From Carnegiea gigantea (Eukaryota; Streptophyta; Magnoliopsida; Caryophyllales; Cactaceae): a DNA stretch of 64,000 nucleotides. The notes beneath the pieces were generated by a model. It was not told the DNA's origin, did not search any database, and saw nothing but the letters and a program-made list of their open reading frames with translations. The DNA lies in contig JAKOGI010001263.1 in NCBI GenBank assembly GCA_029747015.1, forward strand, positions 50,001-114,000. The letters are read 5' to 3'. Of the stretch, positions 46,636-58,557 are shown piece by piece (the stretch's first letter is position 1; each line of letters opens with the position of its first letter). Both the position numbers and the translations under genes were made by a program.

Positions 46636-47165
46636 ACCACTTATAGTGTGTGGGTTGCTACTCTACGCCCCTAAAGGATTAGCAGTAAACCGCATTCGTA
46701 AGTGAGTCTTCAAATCTTTATACCACTTTGGGCATGTAGGTTTACATTTTAGGGCTTGAAAGGCCTTGTGATAAACCGTGTTCTCAAGTGAGTCTTCAAA
46801 TCTTTATGCTACTTTAGGCATGTGTGTTTACATCTTATGCCTTGAAACGCCTAGCATCAAACTGCATCCTAAGTGGGTCTTTAAATCTTTATACCACTTT
46901 GGGCATTGAGGTTTACATTCTAGGCCCCAAAAGGCCTAGAGGTAAACTACATTCGCAAGTGGTCTTCAAGTCTTTATGCCACTTACAGTAGAACCACCTC
47001 CACAAGTGGGACCTTCAAATTTTCATACCATTTAGGGCCTGTGGGTTTTTATTCTAGGCCCTAAAAAGCCTAGTGCTAAACTGCATTTGCAAGTAGGTCT
47101 TTAAGTATTTACCCTTATGGCATGTGGACGTTTGTAAGTGGTCTTTCAAGTGCCTTACCAACCTA
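46636..47165. repeat. 86-bp minisatellite in the 3' region of element B
   Basis: About five to six imperfect copies begin near TAAACCGCATTCG (46686), 46772, 46858, 46943 and 47077. Each contains AAGTGAGTCTTCAAATCTTTATACCACTTTGGGCATG (in parts) and TTTACATTCTAGGCC. The first three intervals are 86, 86 and 85 bp. A longer interval holds an extra half unit. Confidence 0.88.
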
Positions 47166-48642
47166 CACAACTTATACAAATGCAACCCAAAAAAGGGGCA
47201 TCCTGGCATACAAATAATTACTCGTGGTGACCGAACGACACGAACAAGTCATAATCATTCATGCTTAAATAAAATCGTCGAAAAAAAACCCAACTTTGAC
47301 AAGTAAAATAGAAAAGAAAAGAGATGAGGGATTCACCCATAATGTATGATAATCAGATTATCTGTCTCGAGACAATAGCATCACCAAGAGTACTAAGTCT
47401 ATAGAATAGACAAAAAAGAGACCTACGTGGCACAAAAGGGGACAACTTTAACCTTGTGAATTAAATAGAAGCGTGGTGGCTGGAGCTTCCATTGAAAAGA
47501 AAAATATATTTAATAACACGGTCTACTACCTAAGCATCAATCATATTAGCCTAGCCTCTAATTTTTATGAAGAGAAAAATAATTATAAAGGTCCAAATTT
47601 GGTTTTCGATGCATTGCACAGTATAACTTTTCAAGGCAAAGTTTATATATATTCAATCACTCATCACAATCACGAAGGAAGCATCGTCAAATGCTGGCAC
47701 CGTTAGATATTAGAGATCAATGTGGCAAAATTATACATAATTATTTAATGGCGCAACCCCTAACAAGGACCCAACTTTAGTTAGAACAAATTGATGAAAA
47801 ACTCCAACTTTAGAAAAAAGAAAAAGGATCCCAACTTCGAAATAAATAAATAGAGAAGTTGGGCATTAAACACAGCTACAGACAAATTACTTGAATCAAT
47901 TCAACCCAGTTACAAGCTTTCACTATAATTTAGTTATGCATCACACAAAAAAAGGGGGCGGGCAAAGTTGAAATTTTTCATGGGCAAGGTCATTCATGTG
48001 AAGCCAACTAGCTAAGGCATCGGAAAATTATTAAATGGGAGAAAGAGGGAACATGCTAGTACGACAACGAAGGAATTAAAAACAAGGATAGGGTCTTGAT
48101 GATGGTTACCACATATTAAGAAGGGCTGAGAGTGCCCCCAAGGAGATGAACGTGGTATTGTGTGGTGGTGGCCGACAAAATGTAAGAATGTCGAAAAAGT
48201 AGAGGTCTTTATCTTCACCAACTAGTTCTCCAAGCAGCCCATTCTATATATGAAAACAACACCCCCTAAACTTGGATGTGAAATTGTGTATTTTGAGGTC
48301 CCTATATCTGAGTGTGAGGTCTTACAGTGCTGCTACCTTAAATGGTAACCGATGATTTGCTGAAGTCTTAGGCTGGCCAAATAAAATAGTTCTTGCATTG
48401 AGGCCTGACCAGTTAGATATAAGCAAGAATTGGTGTCCCTTACATTGGGTTTATCCAAGGTGGCATATCATGTTCAAATTAAGGATCACACAATATTTGG
48501 TGGAACAATGTAGAATAAGAGTATAAATTTTTTGTGTTGGTCCGACAATGAAGTCCCCAATATGACAAGTTAAAAACATTTGAGGCGCCAATCACGCTTA
48601 AATAATACAAGTCTTGTACATGACCTCGTCTCGAGGTAATAA
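47166..48642. other. Element B 3' non-coding region
   Basis: Several CCCAACTTT/GAAGTTGGG words occur between 47285 and 47860, but no gene is supported. The sequence just before the 3' LTR (CTCGTCTCGAGGTAATAATT) is in the place of the polypurine tract but has lost its purine character compared with element A. Confidence 0.5.
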
Positions 48643-49442
48643 TTTATAGGCACCAAAAAAAATTATATGTCAGGTCAACACTTTTAATTGATCTAATTAA
48701 GCTCAAATTGACTCACAAGTCATAGCCCAAGCCCAATTGACTCTAAAGTCAAAGCCCACTCAAAGCCCAGATTGACTACCAAGTCAAGGTACAAGTCAAA
48801 GCCCACTCAATGCCAAGGTCGGCGACCAAGTCAAGGCCCAGTCAAAGCCCAAGCGACTCCCAAGTCAAAGCTCATTCAATAGCTTGATTATCCCTAAGTC
48901 AAAGTCCAGTTAAGGCTTTAGTTTGACCCCTTAGTATAGCTCCACGGTCGAATCAACTCCTGAACAGATTACCAAGTCAATAAATTGGTTACTAAAACAC
49001 CAAGTCAACCTAGACTCCCAAGTCAAATAGATTCAAGCTGAAGCCCAGTTGTATGTCCAAATAGGTCAAGGTTCATCTTGGCCTTTAGGGGGAGGAAGGG
49101 AATTTTTCTAATAAATAGATCCTTACCTCTCCTCATTCTAAGGTGGACACCTATAAGGATTCAAAAGCTCAAACATTTTCTCCCTATAGGAAGATAACAA
49201 GCACCTGAAGCACACGTCATCTTCTCGGGGGGGAAAAAAAACTTTTTCTTGATTGGGATTAAGCCTCTTGGGCCATCTCTCAAGATCAAATTCGCTCAAG
49301 TTCACCAAGAAAATCAAATCAAATGATTACTTTAATTGTATTCAATACAGAGATTATACCCATATATACAATATCAATACAAAAATTCAATGTTACTCAA
49401 TTTCTTGCCTAATTTATTTAAGGCTCAAAATTTGTCTTTGCA
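48643..49442 (+). repeat. Element B 3' LTR
   Basis: It runs from TTTATAGGCACC (TG end lost) to TTTGTCTTTGCA. It is intact, in contrast with the 5' copy, and shows what the target of element A looked like: TTGATTGGGATTAAG around 49250. Confidence 0.88.
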
Positions 49443-50958
49443 TCGTGATTTGAACATTGTTGAGAGTATGACATTTTAATTTATTCAAATGTAAAAATGA
49501 TCCTTAGGTCGTATGGTTGATGAAGAACTATCTTTTACCAACTAAAGGGGACTATAAAGTGCAAGCATTTTTGTCTCATGCCATAATTCTATGTTATCTC
49601 TAAATACGATCCTTTCACTTAGTACAGGTCAAAATACAAAAAGGATGCCCTAAACTGTATTTCACCTAGAAGCCTCCTCCCCCTTCCCCCCCTCCCCCCC
49701 AAAAAAAGGTCTAGTTGATTGTAATGAAGTTATTGTTAATACTTAATGAATAAATCTCTTCCTATGCAAACTCTCTCCATTTATAATATTCAAATCTGAA
49801 TTAAGTTTAACCTAAAAGGGATTAACATAGCTAAGTTTGAAGTAGAAAAACTCTATCTGAGAAATTGTTTCTCTCATGACATCAGTTTGTAGTCTGCAAA
49901 CAGCAAGCAACAATAGCTAAAAAACCATTGCGTGCTAGTGGTTGAAAGCATGGGCCACTTACCAATAAAGAAGTCCTAACAATTTCCAACCTGCTTGAAA
50001 CACGAAACGATCCAATTTTTTGCCCCACGTGTGGAAACCTAATTCTACCCAAACTTTTCTGGTTAACTCCAAACATTTATTAAATATCTCTTTTATTAAT
50101 TGATTAATGTGTTATATTTTTGACGATACAATGGAACAAAATTCCAAAAAGTCCATATTTTAGAAAAGGAATTGATCCACCTATTCCAACCAAGATATTC
50201 ACCTAGAAGAAGGACAAAAATTACGTTACAATATTCAATCATTTAAAAAAATCTATACAGATACTATGTGTAGTTTGTTAAAAGAACTATATTGATTCCT
50301 AATTTTTCTTCTAAAGGCACTAGTTACGACCTTAAGGATGTACAGTATCTTATATGCAATCTAAATAGTCCTTCCTTTGTTAACTTCTTTTAGCTAATAA
50401 AGGGAACTTTGACTAAGAAATTGTGTTTCTTATCTTGTTCTCATGTAATTATGTCATAAAGGTAGTATCTACATGGAGAAAGAACCAATGAGCTCTAGAT
50501 GATCAAGTGACATGTGAGGCATCTTCCATTTAGGATGTCTAGATTTGAACTTAGAAGAATGCATTTTTCTTCTAAAAAGGAGGTTTCTTCACCTTCATTG
50601 GCCTTTGGGCCTAGCTTGTTCAGATTGCCACTTTCTACCCCCTTCCCATTGGACTTATAAACCGCATTGGTCTTATCCAAACATAAAGGACTAGTGGGGT
50701 CCAATTTACCATGATTTAAAAAATGAGGCAATGCAATGAAAATGTCTCTATTTTCTCCTTTTACAAGAGTAAACATTCAAGAAGAAAATAGAGTAAACAA
50801 ATAGTCAAGAAAATTACGATATATTAGATAATGTCAAAATTATATATCCTAATTTTGTTCAGTGGTTAGCTGCTCTATTTTCTCCTTTTATAAGAGTAAA
50901 CATTCTATAACATGCCCTAAATTTCCCAAATCTTATCAGTTCATAGATCTTAAGTGAT
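49443..50958. other. intergenic DNA between element B and the LINE
   Basis: No gene or element is recognised. A 93-codon minus frame (50776-50495) contains HGKLDPTSPLCLDKTNAVYK but matches nothing I know. Two 33-bp copies of CTCTATTTTCTCCTTTT-A/T-AAGAG sit at 50747-50779 and 50873-50905. A C-rich tract is listed separately. Confidence 0.5.
49673..49700. repeat. C-rich tract, possible G-quadruplex on minus
   Basis: Runs of 5, 7 and 7 cytosines are separated by TT and T, next to an A7 run. The minus strand therefore has enough G runs to form a quadruplex in principle. This is read from sequence only. Confidence 0.55.
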
Positions 50959-52800
50959 ATGGATGCTAGCAGTGGAAATAGGGTTAGAAGTGGTAGTGCT
51001 ATTGGGGGTGATGACGCTAGTACTAGGACGAAAACAAGTGAAGAGAAAAATCAGTTAAACTGCTCCATCAAGAAAATAAAGCAAACATCTATGGATCCCT
51101 TATATGAATTCAAAAGCATTGAGGATGTGGATGTGAATGTGCAAATGATGGATCTGGATTCTCGAAGGGTGTCAGAAATGCAACCTAATGTTGGCATAGA
51201 GCCCCATTCGACGGCTAACTGGGAAGTAGCGATGTTGTATCGTGGCACATCACAACGTAACATCCCTAACTTGCATTTTAAGACAATAGACAATCTGGTA
51301 TGGTGCCCTATGGATTATGGATGTGTGTCTGAGAATGACAAGCTACCAGAGAATGAGGAACTGACATGCCCTATAATTTTGTTAATAGCATAGGCGAAGC
51401 GAATGCTGCGGGAAGCCTAAAGGGATGCCCTAATTATGAAACGTTTTGATAAACGAGTGGGATCCATGCTGTTAAAGAAGCGACTCAAAACTTAAAGGGT
51501 GTTTAAAGGGGACTTCTCTCTTATAGATACAAGATTTGATTATTATGTCATGAATTGAGAGGACTTTGAGGACCTCGAATGATCGATGATAATTATCTAG
51601 TTATTCGGGAATGGGTTCCCTATTTTGTTCCTGAGAAGGACAAGCTTAAAAAATTAACGATATAGGTGAGAATTCCCAAGTTAGGGGTTGAGTATTTCAA
51701 TAATCATTTCTTGTTGAATAAGACTGGGTGGAAAATTGGTTAGGTGATAAAGTTAGCAATATAACTATTAAGGTCAAAAGCGGACAATTAACTGGACCAT
51801 GTGTTAAGGTTGATCCCACAAAACCACTTCTCTCGAAGTTCAAGTTTGATGGAAGAATTTAGAGGATATACTATGAGGGTTTGTGGATGATTTACTTTAA
51901 TTATCATAAGCAAGGACACAAGGAAGAAAGCTTCCCATTAAAAGCTACTTAAAAGTTGATGCGACATAGAAACAACCAGCTCAAAAGAATTTGGAGGAGA
52001 TTTTGCTATCAACGGAGCGAGCCACCTATGGGAGTTGGATGATGGTTTGGAAACCAAGATGTAAGACTACAAAGGAAGATTAAAACACTTTCGCAATGAT
52101 CAAGGGAGTCTATGACTCAAAACATAGTGTTAAGACAGGAGTGACTCTATAGACTAGGTCAGGGGCCCAACTCCAAGTGATTCCGGACAAAGGGAGCAAA
52201 ATGATTATAGGGCTTTGGGCGATGAGTATCTCATGGAGGATAATGATATGAAGGAACAAATGCAAGAACCCTAAGTGGGCTATGCTATTGAAATTCAATG
52301 GGTGTATGATGATAGTTTAGAAGGAAGACAACGACACTTGATGGGTCACGAGGATGAACAGTATGTCCTCCTTGAGGTGTGGGATAAGGGGAATGTTTAA
52401 GAAGCCAATTCTAGTATGGTAAGGGATACCTTTTCCCATGTGATATAGGAACATTCTCGTGTACCTTTAGATGACATCTCTTTAGATAAGGAAATAGAGT
52501 TTTAATCCAGTGCCTACATCTAGGACTTCAAAAAGCCAGGTGGAAACCTTTGCTCACAAAACTAGTCAGGGTAGAAGGCTTCCACATGCTGCATAACGTT
52601 TTAAGCAGAGGTGATCCTAGGCTCCTCATGAATAGAGGGGATGAATCGAATTCAAGGAGAGCTAAGTTCCCCTACCCAGTACACATACAAACCCAAATGA
52701 TCAACCCACCTTATTATGTACACCTCAAGAGAGACCCCCAAGCTAAGGGATCAGCTGGGATTACGGTCCTACTAATTAGGTTAATAGCTCTTTAGGGAGT
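50959..52800 (+). pseudogene. LINE ORF1, RNA-binding protein with lost zinc knuckle
   Basis: The first 144 codons stay open from ATG at 50959 (Ser/Gly/Asp-rich leader, then VWCPMDYGCVSENDKLPENE). A DUF4283-like part follows (about 51490-51870) with FDYYVMN-EDFEDLE, REWVPYFVPEKDKLKKL-like pieces and LGVEYFNNHFLLNK. At 51890-51950 the position expected for a CCHC knuckle reads YFNYHKQGHKEESFP: the His is present but all three Cys are replaced. ORF1 proteins bind LINE RNA in the ribonucleoprotein. Stops and shifts split the remainder. Confidence 0.75.
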
Positions 52801-52849
52801 GGGAGGGCTAACATACCTATAGATAGTTAATTCTTTGGGGTCTTTTTTT

Positions 52850-55800
52850 CCCACTGATTATCGATGAATCAATTGCAGATTAATACAAGCAACACTGCTC
52901 AAGGTAGATGGTAGGGTTGCAGGACATGAAAGTCTTGGTGTAGAATGTTTATGGTGTAGGTACTAGATAGTTCTTGAATGAGCTGAAAAAACATCTTTGT
53001 TTACATAAACGACATGTCCTAGATCTTTTTAAAACTCACATTAGTAGCGAGAGAATAGATAAGGTTTGTAGAGATATTGGCTATAATAGGTGGCATTAAA
53101 TGAAGGATCAGGGCTTTCAGGGAGGCATCTGATTGTTTTTCAATTCATATGAGATGTCAGTAGAGACTATTCAGATTCATGAGCAATTTATAACAATTTA
53201 GATCAACAAAAGGAGTTTGTGACCTTGACTATTTACCACTGTCTATGTAACTACACAACAGCAGGCTAAAGAGTGATTCTAGGATAAGATTAAGAAGTTT
53301 GCAGCTACAATTCAACATCTTTGATTACTTATATTTCAATTACGCAATTAATTTGAAGGAATGGGATCATTAGGGCCCAGAAATCCTAAGGCAATGTGAT
53401 AAAATTTAAGCATTGGATTGAGAACAATGGTTTTGTTAACTTAGGGTTCCTAGGGCCTAAGTTCACATAGATGCAAGGTAACTATGTTGAAACAAGAAAA
53501 TATGCTCACTTGCATTGAGCCTTGTGTAACATAAGCTGGAGACATATTTTTAGGAAAGAGCTATGCTACCCCTATTACAAAATTATTTAGATCACTCACC
53601 TCAACTGATAGAGACTCGAGGTTTTACGCCATTCTAAGGGGGTTTAAACCTTTCTGACCTTAGGTTGTGTAGACTTCCCATGTAGGTTTTGACTAGGAGG
53701 TGCAGAATCATTAGAATGCTATCATAGCTATTACACCAGCTCTTTATTCTATGGTATCAAGTCTTAGTAAGTGGAACAAGAAAGTGTTTAGGAATCTTTT
53801 TAAATGAAAAAGGAAGCTTTTGACTCACGTTTAGGGCATTCAAACTCATCTGTGTAGTGAGGGCAGCAGACATCTCTTAAAGTTAGAGATTCAACTGTAA
53901 AGGGAATTAAGAGAAGTACTTAATCAAATTGAGATGCTTTGGATCTAGAAAGCTAGGGTGGATGCAGTTCATGGTGGGGATCCCAATACCTACTCTTCCA
54001 TACTAGTACAATTATAAGGAGGAGGTACAATAAAATTAAAGCCCTGTAGAATTTGAAGGGAGATTTGGTGACTGAGCTAGAGGTGGTGAAAAGCAAGGTG
54101 CAGGACTATTTTGTAGGTTTATGCAATAAGACACAACTGGAAGGTGATCAAAGTGTTATACCATAGGGGCTATTTCCTCAACTGAGTGTTGAATAGTTTT
54201 ATGGTCTTACTAAGCCATTCATGACTAAGGATGTGTTTGATGCGCCGAAGGCTAAGGCGCAATTGAAGGCTTCGGGTTTGGATAGGTTTCATCGTTATTA
54301 TTTCGAGAATTATTGGTTGCTTAGGTGGACCTTTGTGTGAGACGGTTTTGGGTATCTTGAGGGGTGAATTTATGTATAGGAGACTGAATGACACCTTCAT
54401 TTTTGTTAATCTTAAAGGTTGGCAAACCTAGATCATTACACAGTTTTGGCCTATTAGAATATTCAACACGGTGTATAAAATGGTAACCATATGCATAATG
54501 CAGAGATTAAAAATTTTTCTAAGTTGATCTCTCCCTTGCCATCCAACTTTGTGTTAGGTTGATAGATTGGGGATAATATTATTATTATGTTTGTAATGCA
54601 CTCCATATCGAATAAACAAGGGGCGAAAGGTTAGAAGGCTATTAAAATTAAGCTAGAAAAATCTTATGATAGGTTGAAATGGTCTTTCTTGTGCGACACA
54701 TTGATGGATATGAAACTCGCCCAATCTTTAATTGAAGTTATCATCCTCTATGTTTCCTTGTGCTCTCTTAGTATTTTATAGCATAGGCAACCAACAAAAG
54801 AGTTTGCTCTTAGGAGATGTATTCAACGGGGTGATCTATTATCACCTTTTTGCAACTTGTATGGAGAAGCTCCCCCAATTGATTGGATAGGAAGTTAGAC
54901 GGGGTTGTTGGGCCCCATTGCCTCCTAGCAAGGGAGGCCCAAAAGTTTCCAGTCTATTCTTTGTGGATGATATAATGCTATTTATTAAAGCATTTGTTGA
55001 GCATATAGTAATAGTTAAAGACTGGTTGGATTGATTTTACCTTGCTTCGCAGAAATTGAGTTTTTTAAAATCAAATGTTTATTTTTCTAGTAATACTAGT
55101 CCACAAGTGGCTGAGAGTATTTATGGTATATCTGATATGCCACAAACAGAGGATTTAGGATGTTACTTAGGGGTGCCAACATTGGATAGATAGATCGCCC
55201 GAGCAACATATCAAGGGGTTATTGAGAGAGTAGATAAGAGACTTACGGGTTGGATGAGTAAATGTTTATCTCCATCAAGATCGATTATACTTATCTAATC
55301 CATAATTTGTGCAATTTTGTCCTATGTGACGCAAACTATTACTAGAAATTGATCAGTAGACATTTTTTTATGGGGGACACAAATATGGAGCGATGAGTAC
55401 ATCTAGTATCTAGGACCTTGGTACACATTTAAGAAGCATAGGTGGGCTTAGTCTAGACGCTATAAGGGATTTGAATGTTGCCTTGTTAACGAATTTAGGG
55501 TAGCATTGACCGAAAGGCTCTATGACCTGGGGTTTTATGCTTTAAAAACTATTAAGGACGAGACCTCCTTCACCCATAAAACAAAACCGTAGTGACTAAC
55601 TTCTCAAATAGATGGCAAGGTATTATTGAGAATCTTCCTAATTTTAAGCATGGCGTAGGCAAAACTGTGGGTGATGGATGCCTCAGGGATTTTTAGCTCG
55701 ATAAGGGGGTTGAACCATTACCCTTGTAGGTCTTTGCTAGTTAATACGTCTCAACAAAGGCTCTGAAACGACTGGCCTGTGAGCATTGGAACCAAGATGG

Positions 55801-56905
55801 GGGTTGGAAGTGGGATAACTTTGTGGAGGATCTACCCAAGCTGGTGCTTGAACACATTGCATCTTTTGAGTTAACGGAAGAGGGGGTCGGAGATAACTTA
55901 TTTTGGATTAGAGTCAAAGCACTTGAACTCAGCTATTTCAATTATTCAACATGACCCACTATCACTGCATGAGGGTAGTTGGAGTTAGGTTTAGCAAGTT
56001 AAACTAGCGCAATAGGTTCAAGTCTTCATTTGGATGGTGCTACATGATGAGGGCATGTGCAGGAAATGGAGAAGCACATTCTGGGAAGCTACCGTAATGC
56101 TAGGACGGTGTGGTGATTTCTTGGGAGTCAAGGTATGCAATATATTTCTTCCCATTCTTCTTTAAAGTAATGGATGGAAGATAATGTTAAAGGAAGATAT
56201 GGAGATCCGACTTGGGACACCAAGTTCTTAACTACTTTATGGTATTTATGGAAGTGAAGGAATGCACTCTTTTAGAGGTTCGCAGGATGTCCTGATTAAT
56301 AAGGGCCTATTCCTTTTGATCCGATTTGGAGGGTGGTCCATGCCCCGAGTTTGGAAGCAACGCTACTAGTTCATGACAATGGTGGGTGCAAGGAAATTTT
56401 GATAAGGTAGGAAGTGCCTCCGAAAGTGATGGGAACTTCTCAATACGAAAGCATCAAAGGGCAACCCGGGTATAACAGCAAGTGAAGAGTGATCCAAGGT
56501 AACCAATGGAGAGTGGATTCGAGGATTTAGTAAAACTTTTGGGACTTGTACCTTAATCAAAGTTGAATTGAAAGTTATTCTACATGAGCTTCATATAGCT
56601 AGAATGTTATGCCTAAAATAGGTATGGATGCAAGTGGATTCTATGATTATTGTAGGGATGCTATGTGGTAGTGATTCATTGAGCCCACAGCACAAATACC
56701 TCATTTCCCAATGCAAAGAGCCAATTGATTGTGAAGGTTGGGACATCAAAGTATCACACTGCTATCGACAGACTAATTGTGTGGTTGATAAGCTAGCTAA
56801 GTTAGGATTTTATAGAGAGTTAGGAGCAGTTTCCTTTACTTTTCCTCCTAAAGAGCTCATAGATGTTTTGAATGCAGATGTTGTAGGGGTCACTTGGCCC
56901 TGACA
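52850..56905 (+). pseudogene. LINE ORF2: endonuclease, reverse transcriptase, RNase H
   Basis: The endonuclease region (about 52930-53640) has FLNELKKHLCLHK, THISSERIDKVCRDIG and DHSPQLIETRGF. RT (about 54200-55350) has the box FFVDD intact at 54957-54971, plus SSNTSPQVAESIYGISDMPQ (in pieces) and GVIERVDKRLTGWMSKCLS. The downstream region (55430-56100) has LTTKLG-like and WNQDGGWKWDNFVEDLP segments. RNase H of the RVT_3 type ends the protein (56628-56903: SHCYRQTNCVVDKLAKLG, FTFPPKELIDVLNADVVG). ORF2 would nick target DNA and prime reverse transcription there. The endonuclease GDFN motif is not found where expected. Dozens of stops interrupt it. Confidence 0.85.
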
Positions 56906-56968
56906 CTCTACGTCATAATATTTTCCATAGGGCATAGCACCTGATCTACACCCAAAAAAAAAAAAAAA

Positions 56969-57610
56969 TCGAGCAACATGAGCTACTATTCAGAAGGCCT
57001 ATTAGGTTAGTATAGGGGGAGGAAGGCAAACAATCCTTGCCTATACTTGGGTGCTCTATATATGCGTTTGAGGATCTAATTAACGTAATAAGTAATAACC
57101 CCTATATGCACACTTCTCAAGGATGGGTTTGCTGATCAGTCAAACTACCTTAGCCACGTATTGTGATTCTTTTTTGGATTTCAAGCCTATTGCCTTGGTT
57201 GAAATTTTTGTAGAGTAAACAGACCTTCTTAGGAGCCTTAATACTTGATAGGTTAGTCTTCTTCTCTAGTCCATGTTCCTCTAACACATGACAATTAATC
57301 GTCTGATTTTTGTAACCTAACTTTCATCTTTCATTTCATTTTCACTCTTTTTAACTCTTTCTAGCTTCTTTTAATTCTGTTCAGCTTTTTCCAACTTGTC
57401 CAATTTATTTCATTTTTTAGAAACTTTATTTATTATTATTGTTTCTAACTATTTTCAACTTCCTCCAACTTCAGAAAATTGAAGCTGTAATTTTGTGGGA
57501 GAAAGTTGTCTGCCTCCTCATAGTTATGTCCTTTTGTTACTAATCAATCAAAATTCTAGTCGTACAAGGAGGCTACCATGAATACAAGTCCAAGTATAAC
57601 TTTCCTAACA
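56969..57610 (-). repeat. spacer and 3' LTR of copia element F (left edge unresolved)
   Basis: On minus, TGTTAGGAAAGTTATAC begins at 57610 right after a GAAGAGTAG purine tract, the layout of a copia 3' LTR start. The body is T/C-rich with many CTTTTTC words. The other end of the LTR could not be defined. It must lie between here and the LINE poly(A) at 56968. Confidence 0.55.
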
Positions 57611-57617
57611 CTACTCT

Positions 57618-58557
57618 TCAAATTGGAGCATGGGGATTGAAAACGCCTAACTTCCCCTTAAGATACTTGAATTGATTTTGCCATAATGCCTTAGTAAAAA
57701 TATCTACTAATTGCTTTGAGAAATGTTTGCATTGTATGGTAATAATGCATGGCATCATTTTTTCTCGAATAAAATGACAATCCACTTTAGTGTGTTCTAT
57801 ACACTTATGAAAAACAACATTGGACGCAATATGTGGGGTACTTTGATTATCATAATACATCTTGGTAGTAGAAACTAGAACATGGACAAATTTCAACCAA
57901 TTTCTTATCTAAACTCCTCACTAGTAGCATTAGCCGTTGCCCTATATTCCGCTTCAACTAAAAATCGAGAAACAGTATTTCGTTTGTTAGCTTTCCATGA
58001 GATAGGAGCTAAGCTCATCTTAACAATATACCTCGCGACTAAGCGTCATGACAAAGGGCATATTCTTCAGTCTAATCCACAATAGACTTGAAAATTGAGA
58101 TTGGTGTCGGCTGGCAGAAGTGGACCTTGTATACGGCAAGACTTTAAGTATGTGGCAAATGGATGGCAGCATCCTAAGGGGTTGTCTATAGTCATCTATG
58201 AAATAATTGAGGACATGGACTAAATAGCTTATATTTGGATGAGGTGATGGTGAGATGAATTAATTTAATAATTAGTGTCTTTTACTGAGAAGGAGCTTTA
58301 GTAGGATCCCCCAAATCAGTAAATTCTTTATGGCATTATTCCATAGGAAAAAACTTAGTTTTTCACCTGACATACTTGTTTCATACAATATGCCCAAAGT
58401 ACACTTCCTTGGGCATAAAGAAATTCCCCAAGGTGCCCTTGCTACCTCAATGCCCAAAGAATATTTAAGAGTCTGAGATCCTTGAGCTTAAAGCATTTGT
58501 TCAGATATGTTTTAAATGCTTGGCAATGCAAAGAGCAATAATATATCACTCCTGCAT
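57618..58557 (-). pseudogene. Element F: Ty1/copia RT C-terminus and RNase H remnant
   Basis: Reading minus: KCFKLKDLRLLN (58500), then GIEVARAPWGISLCPRKC and GILYETSMSGEKLS (58457-58330), a decayed middle, then SLAPISWKANKRNTVSRF and EAEYRATANATSEE (about 58020-57930). The open frame 57896-57618 has TTKMYYDNQSTPHIASNVVF, HTKVDCHFIREK and QLVDIFTKALWQNQF and ends with a stop. This is the end of copia pol: RT thumb, then RNase H with YYDN and the VDCHF-DIFTKAL tail. It is cut at 58557 by element E's LTR. The upstream half of pol must lie beyond E, outside the window. Confidence 0.88.

Larger units (their letters stand above)
11670..49442 (+). mobile_element. Element B: old Ty3/gypsy (Tat-like) retrotransposon carrying four insertions
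   Basis: The 5' LTR (11670-12283 plus 25712-25894) and the 3' LTR (48643-49442) are about 800 bp each and align along their length. Between them, after removing elements A, Cassandra, C and D, the order is a PBS-like site, gag, protease, RT, RNase H, a second RNase H, integrase, an antisense PMD-type ORF and a 3' region with tandem repeats. That order, the dual RNase H and the antisense ORF are hallmarks of the Tat branch of plant gypsy elements. The element without insertions would be about 14 kb. The LTRs are clearly diverged and every reading frame is broken, so it is old. I could not find a matching 5-bp target duplication (GACTC on the left, TCGTG on the right). Confidence 0.85.
50959..56968 (+). 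mobile_element. near full-length L1-type LINE with poly(A) tail
   Basis: It carries ORF1 with a DUF4283-like domain, then ORF2 with endonuclease, RT, zf-RVT and RNase H, in the canonical plant L1 order. It ends in 15 A residues at 56954-56968. The 5' limit is set at the first ATG and may lie upstream. I did not find target duplications. Heavy frameshifting shows it is inactive. Confidence 0.88.

Noticed and set aside
46636..47165. CRISPR array
   Set aside because: The repeats are long, diverged and directly adjoining, without unique spacers, in a plant retrotransposon.
50495..50776. 93-codon minus ORF
   Set aside because: It has reasonable composition but no recognised motif, neighbour or start context. 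It is left undecided and not called a gene.
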